A stretch of DNA of 64,000 nt, from the NCBI GenBank assembly GCA_013396915.1, contig VWZL01000054.1, positions 241,167 to 305,166 of the forward strand, in the 5' to 3' direction. The DNA comes from Stercorarius parasiticus (Eukaryota > Chordata > Aves > Charadriiformes > Stercorariidae). This document shows positions 26,140-37,312 of this stretch, one piece after another. Within the stretch, counting starts at the first letter, position 1; the number at the start of each line of letters is the position of its first letter. The position numbers and the translations under genes were made by a program. The notes below the pieces were generated by a model that had not been told where the DNA came from, did not search any database, and saw only the letters and a program-made list of their open reading frames with translations.

Positions 26140-28019
26140 GCTGTATCAGCACAGCTTTGTCACCACATACAGTCTCGCTGAAATTCTGGCTTCACTGTAG
26201 TAAGCGTGAGTCATGCACCAGTATCATTCAGATCTTTTGTAATAGGATTATCTACCAGAGTTCATTTTCTGCTAGTTTTCAGTCTGTCTGCAAAATTCAG
26301 CCTCCCCCACAAGAGCACTTAAAAATGAGTCTCACTTTAAGCATGTATTTTACCCCTCGGTGAGCATATGCTTACGTTCTTTGTTGGCTAGAAGTCTTTG
26401 TGCCAATGGAGGTGATGTTTTGTTTTTAAGTTGTGAACACCTGCCTGTTAGGAAATGAATTGAGACCATCAACTCATTTCACAAAGGCCAGCAAACAGCT
26501 GTCAGATGGCAATGATATAAACTTTACAACAGCAATCAAAATTTTTGTGAAACTGCCCAGAAATGGTTCTGAAGGAGAGGGGGGGGGAAAAAGAAAAAAG
26601 GTAATATGAGCAGCAGTGTTGGAAAAGAAGCAGCTGTGTCAGCAGAAAGAACAGTGCATTGGCTATGAACGGTTTGAACAGTAAGACAACACAGAGAGAA
26701 TATGCTTTTAGATAACATTTAAATGAGCCTTTCCTTGCACCTTCAGTGTAGACAGTAGCTTCTGTCTTGATTATGAAAGCTTATTGTTAAAATAGTGAAA
26801 AGTCTTAATATTATGCCACCTAGGATATGTGCTGCTATAACCGAGTTTGCTTGCAGTCCCCCTATCACTTAATGTAGAAGTTTCTTGCTGTATCTCTGAA
26901 TAGATAGAAGCCTTCAAAGGAACAATACACAAGAAAATGGAATAAAAATAATAATAGCAGATAGACACTGTCTTTAGTATTAGTATATAGTTCTTGGCAG
27001 CAGATTAATTCATGGTAAGTTATTAAGCCCAAAAGCATTGATGATATTTGAAAAGTGACTGTATTCTGTATAGGTATACTTTGTTCTCTTTCACAGGTCT
27101 ACATCATACATTGTAATGCTAACATCAGAGGAAGCCTTTTTCCTATTGTGTATTTCTGACAATTGTGAATGTGATATTATGTAGTTAGTTATGGAGTAGG
27201 AGAGACGCAGGGGAAAAAGATGATCTGTTCTAACTGTACCGAGGGTGCCCTCTGCAGAATGTTACTTAGTGTTAGTCTGCAAGGAGGTCTGTTGACTTCT
27301 ATTTTTTTTTTTTTAAACTTAGAAATAATATAAAATAACATATTATGTTCTTTACATGCTAACAGATGTGTTCATATCGGAAAGGAAGCAGAAACAGGAA
27401 AGTATGAAACTAATAATGGGTAAAATATTAAGCTTACACTAAAGGTAATCTATTCTCATTCTGGTATGGTACTCTACTGATAACTGTGTGATAGATAACT
27501 ATGATCACGGACATAATTTCTTACCTTTTCTTGCCTGATGTCCATCAGGCACATTCAAATTGGTACAAGCTGGATTTAAGTATATAAACTGTTTGGTAAA
27601 TTTGATACTAACAGAAGGTTTTGCACCGAGGTCGTTTCCCTTTCCTCTTTTTAGTAGGTGGAATATAGTAGGTTTCAAACTTTGTGATTTTTTTTTTTTT
27701 TCAATGCTATATGTTTTGTTAGTACCAACATGAATCCATGTGTTCAAGTCAGGTACTTAACCATGCACCTTCCTAAGTAGGTGAGCTGTAGATGCAGGAT
27801 TAGGGAGAGAAGGGAAGTGGAAAAAATGATTAAAAATAGGAGAACATATGGTGAGTGCTTTTAAATTTGTACAAAGTACTTTTCCTTTTCCTCCTCTTAT
27901 GATAATATGAAGACTTACTTGATACTGTGATTAGTAACGTGCTTCGATGTTACTGAATAGGTGGTAGGAGAGACAGGTTAAGTTCTTATAGATAAATTGC
28001 CTTTTTTCCTTTGACCCAG

Positions 28020-28134
28020 TGGGTTTTCAAAATCTTTCCCTTTCATCAGCAGGAGGGAGAGAACTTTGGTTTGTGTTTCTTTACACCTGGAAGGGGATAC
28101 ACTGTGATTTCATATGACAATGTTCAGGCATCAG
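28020..28134 (+). other. Candidate 115-bp coding exon (unproven)
   Basis: A strong 3' splice-site-like sequence (GCCTTTTTTCCTTTGACCCAG, ending 28019) is followed by 115 bases with one continuously open frame. This includes EGENFGLCFFTPGRGYTVIS and then YDNVQAS, and it ends at CAG|GTAAAT, a reasonable donor (28135-28136). The other two frames are interrupted before the donor. I do not recognise the peptide as a known domain. The frame stays open past the donor to 28217, which weakens the case. It could equally be a noncoding-RNA exon or chance. Confidence 0.15.
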
Positions 28135-28659
28135 GTAAATATGTCACCATCAATGACCAGCGAATAATTAATTTCTTAACAGGATTTTTTTTCCTTTCAT
28201 TTACAATGAACTGTTAGAACTTTTCAGGTCTTATCTAATGAAATATGAGATCAACTTTACTTGGTCTCAGATTTTTGACAACCCAAGAATCTGCCTTAAG
28301 AGTTCTTCAAAACATTTGTTATGTGTCCAGTGATTTCTAATATTTTAAGTAAATATATGTTAAGTTGCAAGGGAGTTTTAGTGCAATTTAAAATAACTTT
28401 AGTGAAATCTGAGAAAAATGGCCTGACTATTTAGAACATAAAAAACACTTTATGGGTTTGGGTGGATTGTACTTTGTTTCAAGTGTGTGTCATCAAAGTG
28501 CTGGAGCTAGTCTAGAAAGAGTCCTTGTATGGTGTTTACACTGCTTAAGCTCTAGACAGTAGTTAGGGTGTAATTGCAGATTGCATGTGCTAAAAATGAA
28601 GTAGTAAAAACTGTACTTAAATTAGATAAGTAGTTTGTGCAAAAATATTTGAAGTTAGC
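28135..28659. other. Unique noncoding DNA
   Basis: AT-rich sequence between the exon-like stretch and an old LINE. I see nothing in it. Confidence 0.5.
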
Positions 28660-29240
28660 CTGACAACAGGAATGTCACCGTAGGTCATCTAGTTCAGTAT
28701 CCTGGCTCTGAAAGTGGCCGTAGATAAAAGTCTAGGGGAAAGGGAGGACAGGACAAGCATATATGATGCGTTCACCTGATACCAACTGTCTCACATCTGA
28801 CTTCAGCTCACTCACTTTGAACTTCACTTCATCTCTGTGTGTTTAGTTACTTTATGAAAAGAGAAGTTAGGCTTTTTGAACCTGTGTAGCATCTGCAGTA
28901 TCCTTCAGCAGAAGTACCAGAGGTCAGGTATGGTACTTGTGTGAAGAAGCCCCTCTTCTGTGGGTGGTTTTTTTTTTTTTATTTCCATTAGTTTAATTAT
29001 CTTTTTGAACCAAGTCGGTGCTGCTTGCCATCTTCTGAAGCCTTCTTGATTCTCTACTGAAAGGGAGAGAACAGCCAGTTCATACCCACCTCTTCCATGC
29101 CCTAGATGATTTGTAGGCCCCAGCTCAGCTACCACCAACTCCACGTTGTCCTCCCTTCATTCTGAAAACTCCCAGTCTGTTTCCTGTCTTTACCACGTGT
29201 CTTTCCATGCAGGGACCTTTCTTTCTACATCTGCATAATT
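28660..29240 (-). mobile_element. Highly decayed CR1-class LINE, minus strand
   Basis: Read on the plus strand, blocks characteristic of antisense sauropsid CR1-type LINEs occur in the right order. GGTCATCTAGTTCAGTATCC with TGGCTCTGAAAGTGGCC lies at 28683-28719 (family: CATCTAG.CCAGTATCCTGTCTCTGACAGTGGCC). TTGTGTGAAGAAG is at about 28939-28951. CTGAAAGGGAGAGAACAGCC, CACCTCTTCCATGCCCTAGA and TGATTTGTAGGCC run from 29057 to 29119 (family: CTTCTCCATGCCA..CATGATTTTATAGACC). TTCATTCTGAAAACTCCCAG at 29157-29176 completes the series (family: TTTTCCAAGCTGAAAAGTCCCAG). Divergence is high, a T-run (28968-28980) has expanded inside it, and no coding frame survives. It represents a much older LINE generation than the copies at 249, 13580 and 19652. 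Confidence 0.55.
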
Positions 29241-32200
29241 GCCTTGACAGACTTTGATGAAGGCCTTCATCTAAGGGACATGGCTTAAAGGTATGCAATG
29301 TCAATGCTAACCCCTGCAGACAACATCCGTGACTTTGTACGGCAGAACCCTACAAAAAGCTTCCCCTTGGCAAGCAAAATAAACTAACGTTAGATTCTTC
29401 CAATCTGGGTTTGAAATTTCAGTCTCGTTCAGATTTTATTCGGTTAGTTTGTTAAATTGATTTCACTCTAAGCTCTAATATCTGGCAGCACATCATGACT
29501 GTCACACTGTAGTTTATTTTACTGTAAATAGTACCTACAGAGGAGTCAAGAGGAAAATAAGTGTATGGGAAAAAACCTCAAATCTAGGAATGATCTTACA
29601 ATTGCATGTGTAGCTGAACATAGATGGTAGGACTTAAATGTACTTCAGCAGTATGTGTAATCTGTTCAGGAGGTCTAAATCAGGTTCAGTTATTCCTTAG
29701 TTATTTCTAGTAGAAATACTTTTTCTGATGTTTTTGCTAATATTTTTTGCTGTCCTTTAAATCCACTATTTCATGTACTGTGCCACTGGTTGTGGTATTG
29801 TCTAGAATGTCCTAAATCATTTTACATACGTATGTCTTCATCAGCGCTTGAATAATTTGAACTGTCATTGTTACTCATTTTTTATCTTGGCTTGTTATAA
29901 TAAAAACCTTGAATTTTGTGTTTTAAAGAGAAGGTACAAACCACCCTACAATGTTTAGCTATATAAGAATTATTCCTGTATGCTTCTCTGGTGGACAATA
30001 TTATCAACATTAAGCATGTCTGGTAATTAGAGTTGTTTATAGATAGTTTCAGGGGGTTAAATAGATCTTGTAAAAATATTTTAGAAGCTGTTCCATTACA
30101 ACTTCACTATAAAAGTGTCATCAATAAACCTTTCCTTTCTTCAGCAAGAATTGCCCTTTCTGAAAATGCTGCATTATGATAAAATAATTTGAAAGAACAA
30201 AGGCTTATCAAAGAATCCAAGCTTCCCTTAAACAAATTCTTTAGAAATACAAACCTAGATTATCAGCGCTACCTTGGTGGCATCTGTGGTGGACTTCTTT
30301 AACTAAAAAGTAGAACCAAACAAAGACAAGACAATGAATAACAAGAAAATCATATATAACATAAATCGGTTTAGCTCCTAATTCAAAGAATAAGTATGAT
30401 GAACTTGTATGAATAATACACAGGATTTTAGCAACACCTTGTGCTGAGAAGGACAGAATGACCTCTGCTCATGACAGCTGAGATTTCCATCTGGCCTTGG
30501 CAGGTTTCCCATGTCAAAATCTTACAACTTAACCACTTCATTTCACATCATGGAGTAAAGCTCAACTGATACCTTGTTCTTACAGCATTCGCTTGGTGTA
30601 ACTGCACAGAACGCATGGCCTGATACAGAGCCACAAATACCACTCTTTTCCCTAGCTCTTCAAATACTTTCAAAAGGCCCCTCATGAGGTGGTGATTTTT
30701 GTAATGCAGATAAAAGCTGCGAAAGTGATCATAAATACCCTCTTATCTCATAGTGCTTGTAGGCTGATGTCTTACTCTATCATATAAAGTGCTTGTATCA
30801 CCAGTAAGCCTTCTGCTTCTGTAGGGTATGCAACGAAGGTTTGTGTTCAGTCAGGGATTCTCAGGGATGAGGTGTAATTCTCAAAGCAAGGGAGCAATAG
30901 AATAGAAATTAGTTCTTCTCTTAATCACTAAAATGCCGTTATTTGAATTGCAGTATTTACATTAGTTGCTGACTAGTGAGACCATTTGAAATATTCTCAT
31001 CTACTCTTTTCTTCAATTATATCTCAGTGCTTTCCAGATTGTTTCACTGTCTCCGTTCTCTAGCTGGCGATTTTTCAATTAAGATGTGAAACACTCCTTT
31101 TTTTGTTACATAGATTTAATTAATATTACTTGAAATATAATGCTTGGGTGTTGGGTGTGTGTCTGTTACAGTTCAGGGAAATTAAACTACTGCTGCTTGT
31201 TCTCTCATTTGAAGAAAATTCAGTTAATTATTTTCAAAATGTGGGAAGTTTCTTTGGAATCTCATATAAAAAGCTCTGGTCACTTTCGTATTGTAAGCTA
31301 TGCCCACCAGTCTCCTAGTTATTGAATAATAGATGTTATTTTCTATACATTTTAAAGTCCGCCAATAAGAAGGTGTTTTTGTAGGATTTTTATTTCCTTT
31401 CTTTAGAGGATTGTGAAAGTATGTTATATGCTGGCATTTTTAGGATTAGTTTACTTATAATTCAGTATTTAAAAGCAAAACTATAGGACAGTCAGGTGAA
31501 CAAGATACAGAACACTGTTTCTACCTTATGTTTTCTCTGACCTTCCAGTAGTGTTGCTATAAAAGCTGCAAGATCCAAAATACCTCTAAAAATAATACCT
31601 CTTACTAGTTTACAGTCTCTACTTCTCCACTAGACTAATACTATTTTAAAGTTTATTTGAAGACATACGAAATGCAAAAAGGAAGAAATACTTGTCCATG
31701 CAGGTTCATAGCAAAGTATGAAGATGAATAATTGTTTCTAAAATTCTTTGAGATGGAAGGCCATACTAAATATTGGTGTTATTTTATTATAATAGAATAT
31801 TGAGCCTTCACCTCAATATGACTTATTTCTATGCACTGCTATATAGGCGGAAGAATTTGCTGTATGTCAGTTTTTGTTGTGTAGTGAATGATTCAGCCCC
31901 TTGATTCCTGAAGAGGTTTACTTTTATGAAAAAAAAAAAAAAATATCCAAGGAATAAAAAAGCTGATATTTTAAAAAGCACTCAAAAGTCACGTCAGTTA
32001 AGTAGGTGGGGCAAGCACTATGTGTGTCTCTTGAACTATTCTTGAACCCAGTTGTGTGAGTGATGAACATATATGTTAAACATCTGTGATAATCATGGGT
32101 ACACTTTTCCTTTAATATGGATTTCTGGATACTAGTAACTCAGTAACTCTTAATTTGCTTTTAATTGTGTCACCATACAGTACTGGATTAATGCAGTAAT

Positions 32201-32895
32201 GGAGTAGTTGTTTAACACACGTGTTGCATTCAAGTTCAGTATTTAGGATGAATAACAGTAAACGAAGTGAAAGATAATTTATACTCCTGCTATGGTAAGA
32301 GTGATTTTAATTTCTTCTTATTTTATATATTTAAAGTTTCTTTACAACAACATAACAATGTGAGGAAAACTGTTATTCCCACCTTTTTCGCTGCACTGAA
32401 ATGCTGGAGATCCCATTTTGGAATGTTCAATAATACATTTTCCACGTACAGTTTTCTGTGCTCTCAATGGAGTAGTGCATCTGTAGCATTTTAATTACAG
32501 CTATGAAGCTGAATTAGTACCTTCGTATCTTGGGTCCTAACCCCAGTTTCCCAGTAACATATTTCAATAATACAAAATTGTAATCTAAAATTGTAATGTA
32601 CTGCCTTGCCTTCAAAAAAACCCAAACAAATGGAAGGAGGGATGAAGAATCCAGGTCTGTCATTGACATTGTAGTTTCAATAAAGAATCTGTTGGAAGAT
32701 AAAATTATTAATTTAAGTGCTCTGTTTATGTGGCAGGTGTGACAAAGCTTGGGATAATGAATTGGAGTTGAATAGTCTTGTGCCACATTTTTGCTTCTTA
32801 ATGTTTGGCGTGGACAGCAATGCTGACTTGTGCAAAGGGAACTGCTGGGCTCTGGTGGGTTCAGTCTTCTACGTTCTCTGCCTTATTCTCCTCAG

Positions 32896-33042
32896 GAGGA
32901 GCTAGCAGTACCACTAGTCAGTGAAATAACATCTCAACTTGTAATCCTGCATTCCTTTTCTCCCAGAGAAGAACTGGCAGAGCTGGCCGCCACAGTGCCC
33001 AGACGCAGTTATTTTCATTTACGTGAAAGTACATTTATTTGA
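32896..33042 (+). other. Candidate terminal coding exon (unproven)
   Basis: A very good 3' splice-site-like sequence (TTCTCTGCCTTATTCTCCTCAG, ending 32895) leads directly into 49 codons starting EELAVPLVSEITSQLVILHS, continuing FSPREELAELAATVPRRS, then YFHLRESTFI and TGA. The peptide is well mixed in composition, with two similar EELA segments, and the stretch is less AT-rich than its surroundings. An AATAAA occurs downstream near 33381. The same frame also opens upstream to a methionine at 32830, so the splice signal may be accidental. I know no protein with this C-terminus. It could be a lineage-specific or alternative last exon, an lncRNA exon, or chance. Confidence 0.2.
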
Positions 33043-36000
33043 AAGCGTACAAGAGAAAGGGGACTGACCGAACAGAACTTGATGCAAAATTTCCTTAAAC
33101 TTCTGTGCCTTCTGCTTTATTATATAATGACGGTACCTGAAGAGCTTACAGATCAGAGATTTTAAACTTTGTCAGCATATTCTGCAAGGGCACTGTGTAG
33201 TAGTAAGATCCCAGTGAAAGAGGACTGCCTCTCCTGCTTTTTGCAGTAGGTTAGGGTGAAGTACTGAAGCTGTTCACATCATTGCTAGCGGTCTTCATCT
33301 TGGTTGCTCAGTAGATGCTTTGAAACTAAATAACCATATGCAGTGGACCTGTGTCGGCATAACAATATATGTTAATATCAAATAAAAAAGGAAAAAGCAG
33401 TAATTTGGTTCACTTAGTTGACAAGATTAATAAATGACAAAATATAAGACATGGTACTGAAATTAAAGAATTTCCAGACTTCTTAAACTACATTTATCTC
33501 TCTTCATTTTCAAATTGCTCCAAGCTTTTGCTTATGTCCCCTTTGGGAGATCAAAAATTTTTATAAGATCAGAATCTAAGAATTCCTAATTCCTGTCTCA
33601 GATGGATCTCCATTTCCTGAACTGAGCATACTTCTGGTGCAAAATCAAGTGATTTTAAGGCCTTTGTTTACAAGCTGTATGAAAATGACTATGTTTAAAC
33701 CATAAACATTTCTTATAATTTTCTTCAGAAGTTAGTTTTTAGAGGAAAAAGTCTAGAAACTTAAACTATTTTTTAGTGGACAATGTGACCTGTTATGTGT
33801 ATAAGGTGGGAGTCTGCTATCTCCCCCTTCTGTGGAGAATGAAGAAAAAATCATAGGCATTATCTGTGTCAAAATCTACTGTGTGGAGAAGCCCTTTCTC
33901 AGCATTCAGCCTTTCCCTGGCATGATTTTTGTAAAACTGCCCTCAGAACACCTTTGAGAATCCCAAATACAGGCTACAGTGAGATGTGATTTGAAGAATT
34001 GTGACCGTAAGCAGGGAGAGGGGGAAAGGAGGTGATTGCTGGATGAACACATTGTATGAGAACCTTGGGACTAAAAGTAAGTGTCACTTGAAGGAGATTA
34101 GTTTGGGTTAAAGACCTAATTAGCCTGTCCTTTTACTTCATTGACCTGTGTCCTTGTTTCTAAATCCAAATACATTTGGAAATTAAAGGGCCACAAGATA
34201 CATCTCACTATCTTTTTCCAAACACAAAGCAAAGGCATTGGAGCAAACTTACAAGTAGAGATGTACGTGTTCTCAGAGTCTATTTAGTTTATGCTGTGTC
34301 CAATAGGAGTAGGAAGGTAACTGTACCCCAGTAAGCTGAAGTAAGTGGGATGGAGTGCCTGTGTTTCTCTGAGACAGAGACTTAGATAAAATGTTGATGA
34401 TGCTTATGGATTACAGGGACTGATTGAAAGACAGCTGAAGACTTTTAATTTCAGGAGCTTTGGATACAGTACTCAGTAAATTTGAGTAGGTGTGCTCAGA
34501 AACAGCTTCAGTGATTCAAGGTTTTAACAGAATGTATGAAATCTGATAGCAGTATAGCAAACTAAAACTGAACAGGGTGGTCACAGAGCTATGTACCACT
34601 CAAATCAGAAGAGAGAAACTTTGTAATGATTTATTTTTCATGTACTTTCCGAGGTAAATACATCGCACCTTTTCCAAAGCTAATACACCAAAATTTCAGT
34701 ATCTAGCAGTTTCACAAGTGCATCTTGGGATGAATAAATTATGGGTATGAATAATAGAAGGAATGTGTGAGAGAGTGATTAAAAAATTAAATTGATCTGA
34801 GCCTTGAAGCAGACTGCTCTCCTTTGTGTTTCTAACACATCAAGTTTTTTTTTAATTTCCTGCTGACACCCCAGGTTAATTTTTTTGCTGGTAATTAACT
34901 TGAAAGCTAAATGTCCAACCTAAATATGTGTGTATAATTACTAGGTTAGTTACCTGTTCTAAGCAGATAATTTTTTAGTGTCTAAATATAAGTTACTGTA
35001 TATTAACTCTTCTGTATGCCACGTGCATGTTATACATCCATTCCTTCCACATACTAAATTGTCTTTAAGTTTTTTCTCATAGCTATAAGTGATAAGGTAT
35101 CTCCTGAAAAAAATATATTTCTTAGATGTAGTAGTAATTGGAGACTATTTATTGTTTTTCTACTATTAATATGAAGCCACATAGATTTTGTTGAATTTTA
35201 CTGCACTCTTAGGAGTGACGGTTGCACTCGCCACTTACAGGAGAGATACAGCTTTGAAATGTGAGCCATATTTTTGTCTGAGAGGTGAAACTTTCCCTGT
35301 CTTCATACAGTGCTTTCTAAAATATTGGAACAGTTGCCCTGGAAATAGCAGAAAGAGTACTTTTCCAGCTAGTAGAATCACAACATTACCACAAATTACA
35401 GATGAATTTTCCAGATACTCTTTTCCCAGGGTCTGCTTGTTCATGAAATGCTTGGAACAAGAAAGAAAGAGAAAGAGAATAAGTTAGAGATGGAGAAGAA
35501 CTGTATTATTGTCTTTATTTGCAAGGCCTTGTTTCCACTGATAACTCACTGTGGCTCGCAGAGATATAATTCTAGCTTTGTGTACTGAGTACAACAGGTT
35601 CTAATCTTAACAAAAAATTTGTGTCCTTTCATTTGCAAGTGTCTTTCTCAACCTTAGTAACTTGGAACAGTGGACACAGTAAGTTAACAATCTCAGTAAG
35701 ATTTTTTTATTATTATTATTTGATTGCTGTTGGCTAGAAATACAAAAGGTACTTAGTAGTATAAAGTGATTTAAATGGATGTAACGTGCTCTAAATTGGC
35801 AAAGGATCTGGCCCGTATAGTGAGAACAGAATGTGAAGGTCTTTTAGACCTGGATTATATTGACGAGATGAGATATGCAAAAGCTGTTGTTTTTTAGGTT
35901 GAACAACGTTTTTGTTCTGTGGAATAATGGAATTTTAGTCTCCCACATAGAATTTTATTGCCCATGAGCATAACTGTTTAATATCCGTTCTACCCTTTCT

Positions 36001-36373
36001 CGTGCTATTCTGTCCTGCAGGCTCTTCAGAATGATAAAATAATATATATCAGAAACTATGTAATAACAATGATAAGAATTTCCTGTGCACTATTTTATTC
36101 ATATTGGTTTTGTTTAAAAATATGAAATGATTTTTGGTGTGGGTATTTGTGAGCATGCTCTTCTAGACTAAATTATTCAGGACATAATTAAATAAATTCC
36201 CCAAATTCTTTGAGTACTGTTCTGGTAATAGCAGCATAAGTAAAGACATTCCCCTACTGCTTTCTTAGTGCCTTTACTACTCATTTTCCATTACACAAAT
36301 GTGATTTCCTGTTTTGCTGAAGATGACAGTCCTAGAGAATGGCATTTGTAAAGCATGAATATAGACACACCAT

Positions 36374-36391
36374 CTCTAACGTATGTTAGAG
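36374..36391. repeat. Small perfect hairpin (7-bp stem, 4-base loop)
   Basis: CTCTAAC, loop GTAT, GTTAGAG. Short enough to occur by chance. There is no U-run or RNA-gene context. Confidence 0.5.
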
Positions 36392-37268
36392 CTGTCTAAT
36401 GTATTCATGTGGTACCTGCTTAAGTAGTAGTGGTTTAAGAATCAAAACATTAGTAGATAGTCAGTACTTGGTGGATGGTAAAGTCAATTTTCTGTCACAG
36501 AGCATGGATAAGAATTATAATACTGCAACAGTTGAAAGTCTCTATTGATATCTAGCTCGAATGATTATCTTCTATGTGTTTGTTGCAATTTAGCCTGCAG
36601 TGTTGCAGAAGTGTGTGGGGTTTGCATAGTAAATAGAAGAATCACAGAAGCTAATTTGTTGGTCTAGTCGGCATTCGAAGGGTTTGGGATTTTGAGTCTG
36701 TAGTTTTTAAACTTGAACTTCGCCAAACTTGGTACTACCACACCTATGCTTGCTTGTTGTTTTTCTACTGAAGATATGTTTACATTTTCTTTTTTATAAC
36801 AGGAAAATATAAGCATTTTGGTGTCATGAGTATCACAGAATAGCACTGAGCACTATTAACAATTTGAGAAATTTTGTTTGCATGTTTGGTTGGGGATCAT
36901 ATGAGGACTTGACTCAAAGAGATCCCGAACAAAACAGTGAGCAGGTTGAGCCAGGACTGAGGAGAATCCCTTGATAAGTAACCAGAGTATTCAGCTCATT
37001 CTCACTCATAAGAAGAGACTTTTTATCCTTAAGATTGGAAGTTCTGGGACTGGCAGACAACTATTGTTAAAACAAAAAGTTGAAAAAGGAAAAAGAAAAA
37101 TGTTGAATTTGCCAATATGTGGCCAGAAACTCCCAAGTAACTTGATATTGCTCATTGTGTAAAATTTAATTTATTCTATAAGAAGAAAGGAAACCTTGAG
37201 ACTTTATGTAAGTGAACTAAAACTATTCACTTAAGTATTTTCATTGCTAAGTGTGTGTGCTTACATAG

Positions 37269-37312
37269 ATATCTATCTCCCTATGTCAATACACATGGGG
37301 AGATATAGATAT
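37269..37312. repeat. Imperfect inverted repeat, 18/22-base arms
   Basis: ATATCTATCTCCCTATGT (37269-37286) pairs with ACACATGGGGAGATATAGATAT (37291-37312, written in two blocks of the sequence) around a CAAT loop. There is one mismatch, an extra base near the loop and a two-base bulge. It is long for a chance hairpin and sits in otherwise unique DNA. Confidence 0.65.

Larger units (their letters stand above)
24643..28019. other. Unique noncoding DNA with hairpin-forming motifs
   Basis: No gene recognised. It holds the inverted repeat at 25704-25750, the palindrome at 26124-26139, a G9 run at 26579-26587, T runs at 27302-27314 and 27688-27701, and an AT-rich unique block at about 25780-26020. 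Confidence 0.5.

Noticed and set aside
26579..26587. G9 run, and similar runs at 47903 and 58768, as G-quadruplex sites
   Set aside because: Single G runs without the four spaced G-tracts needed for a standard quadruplex.
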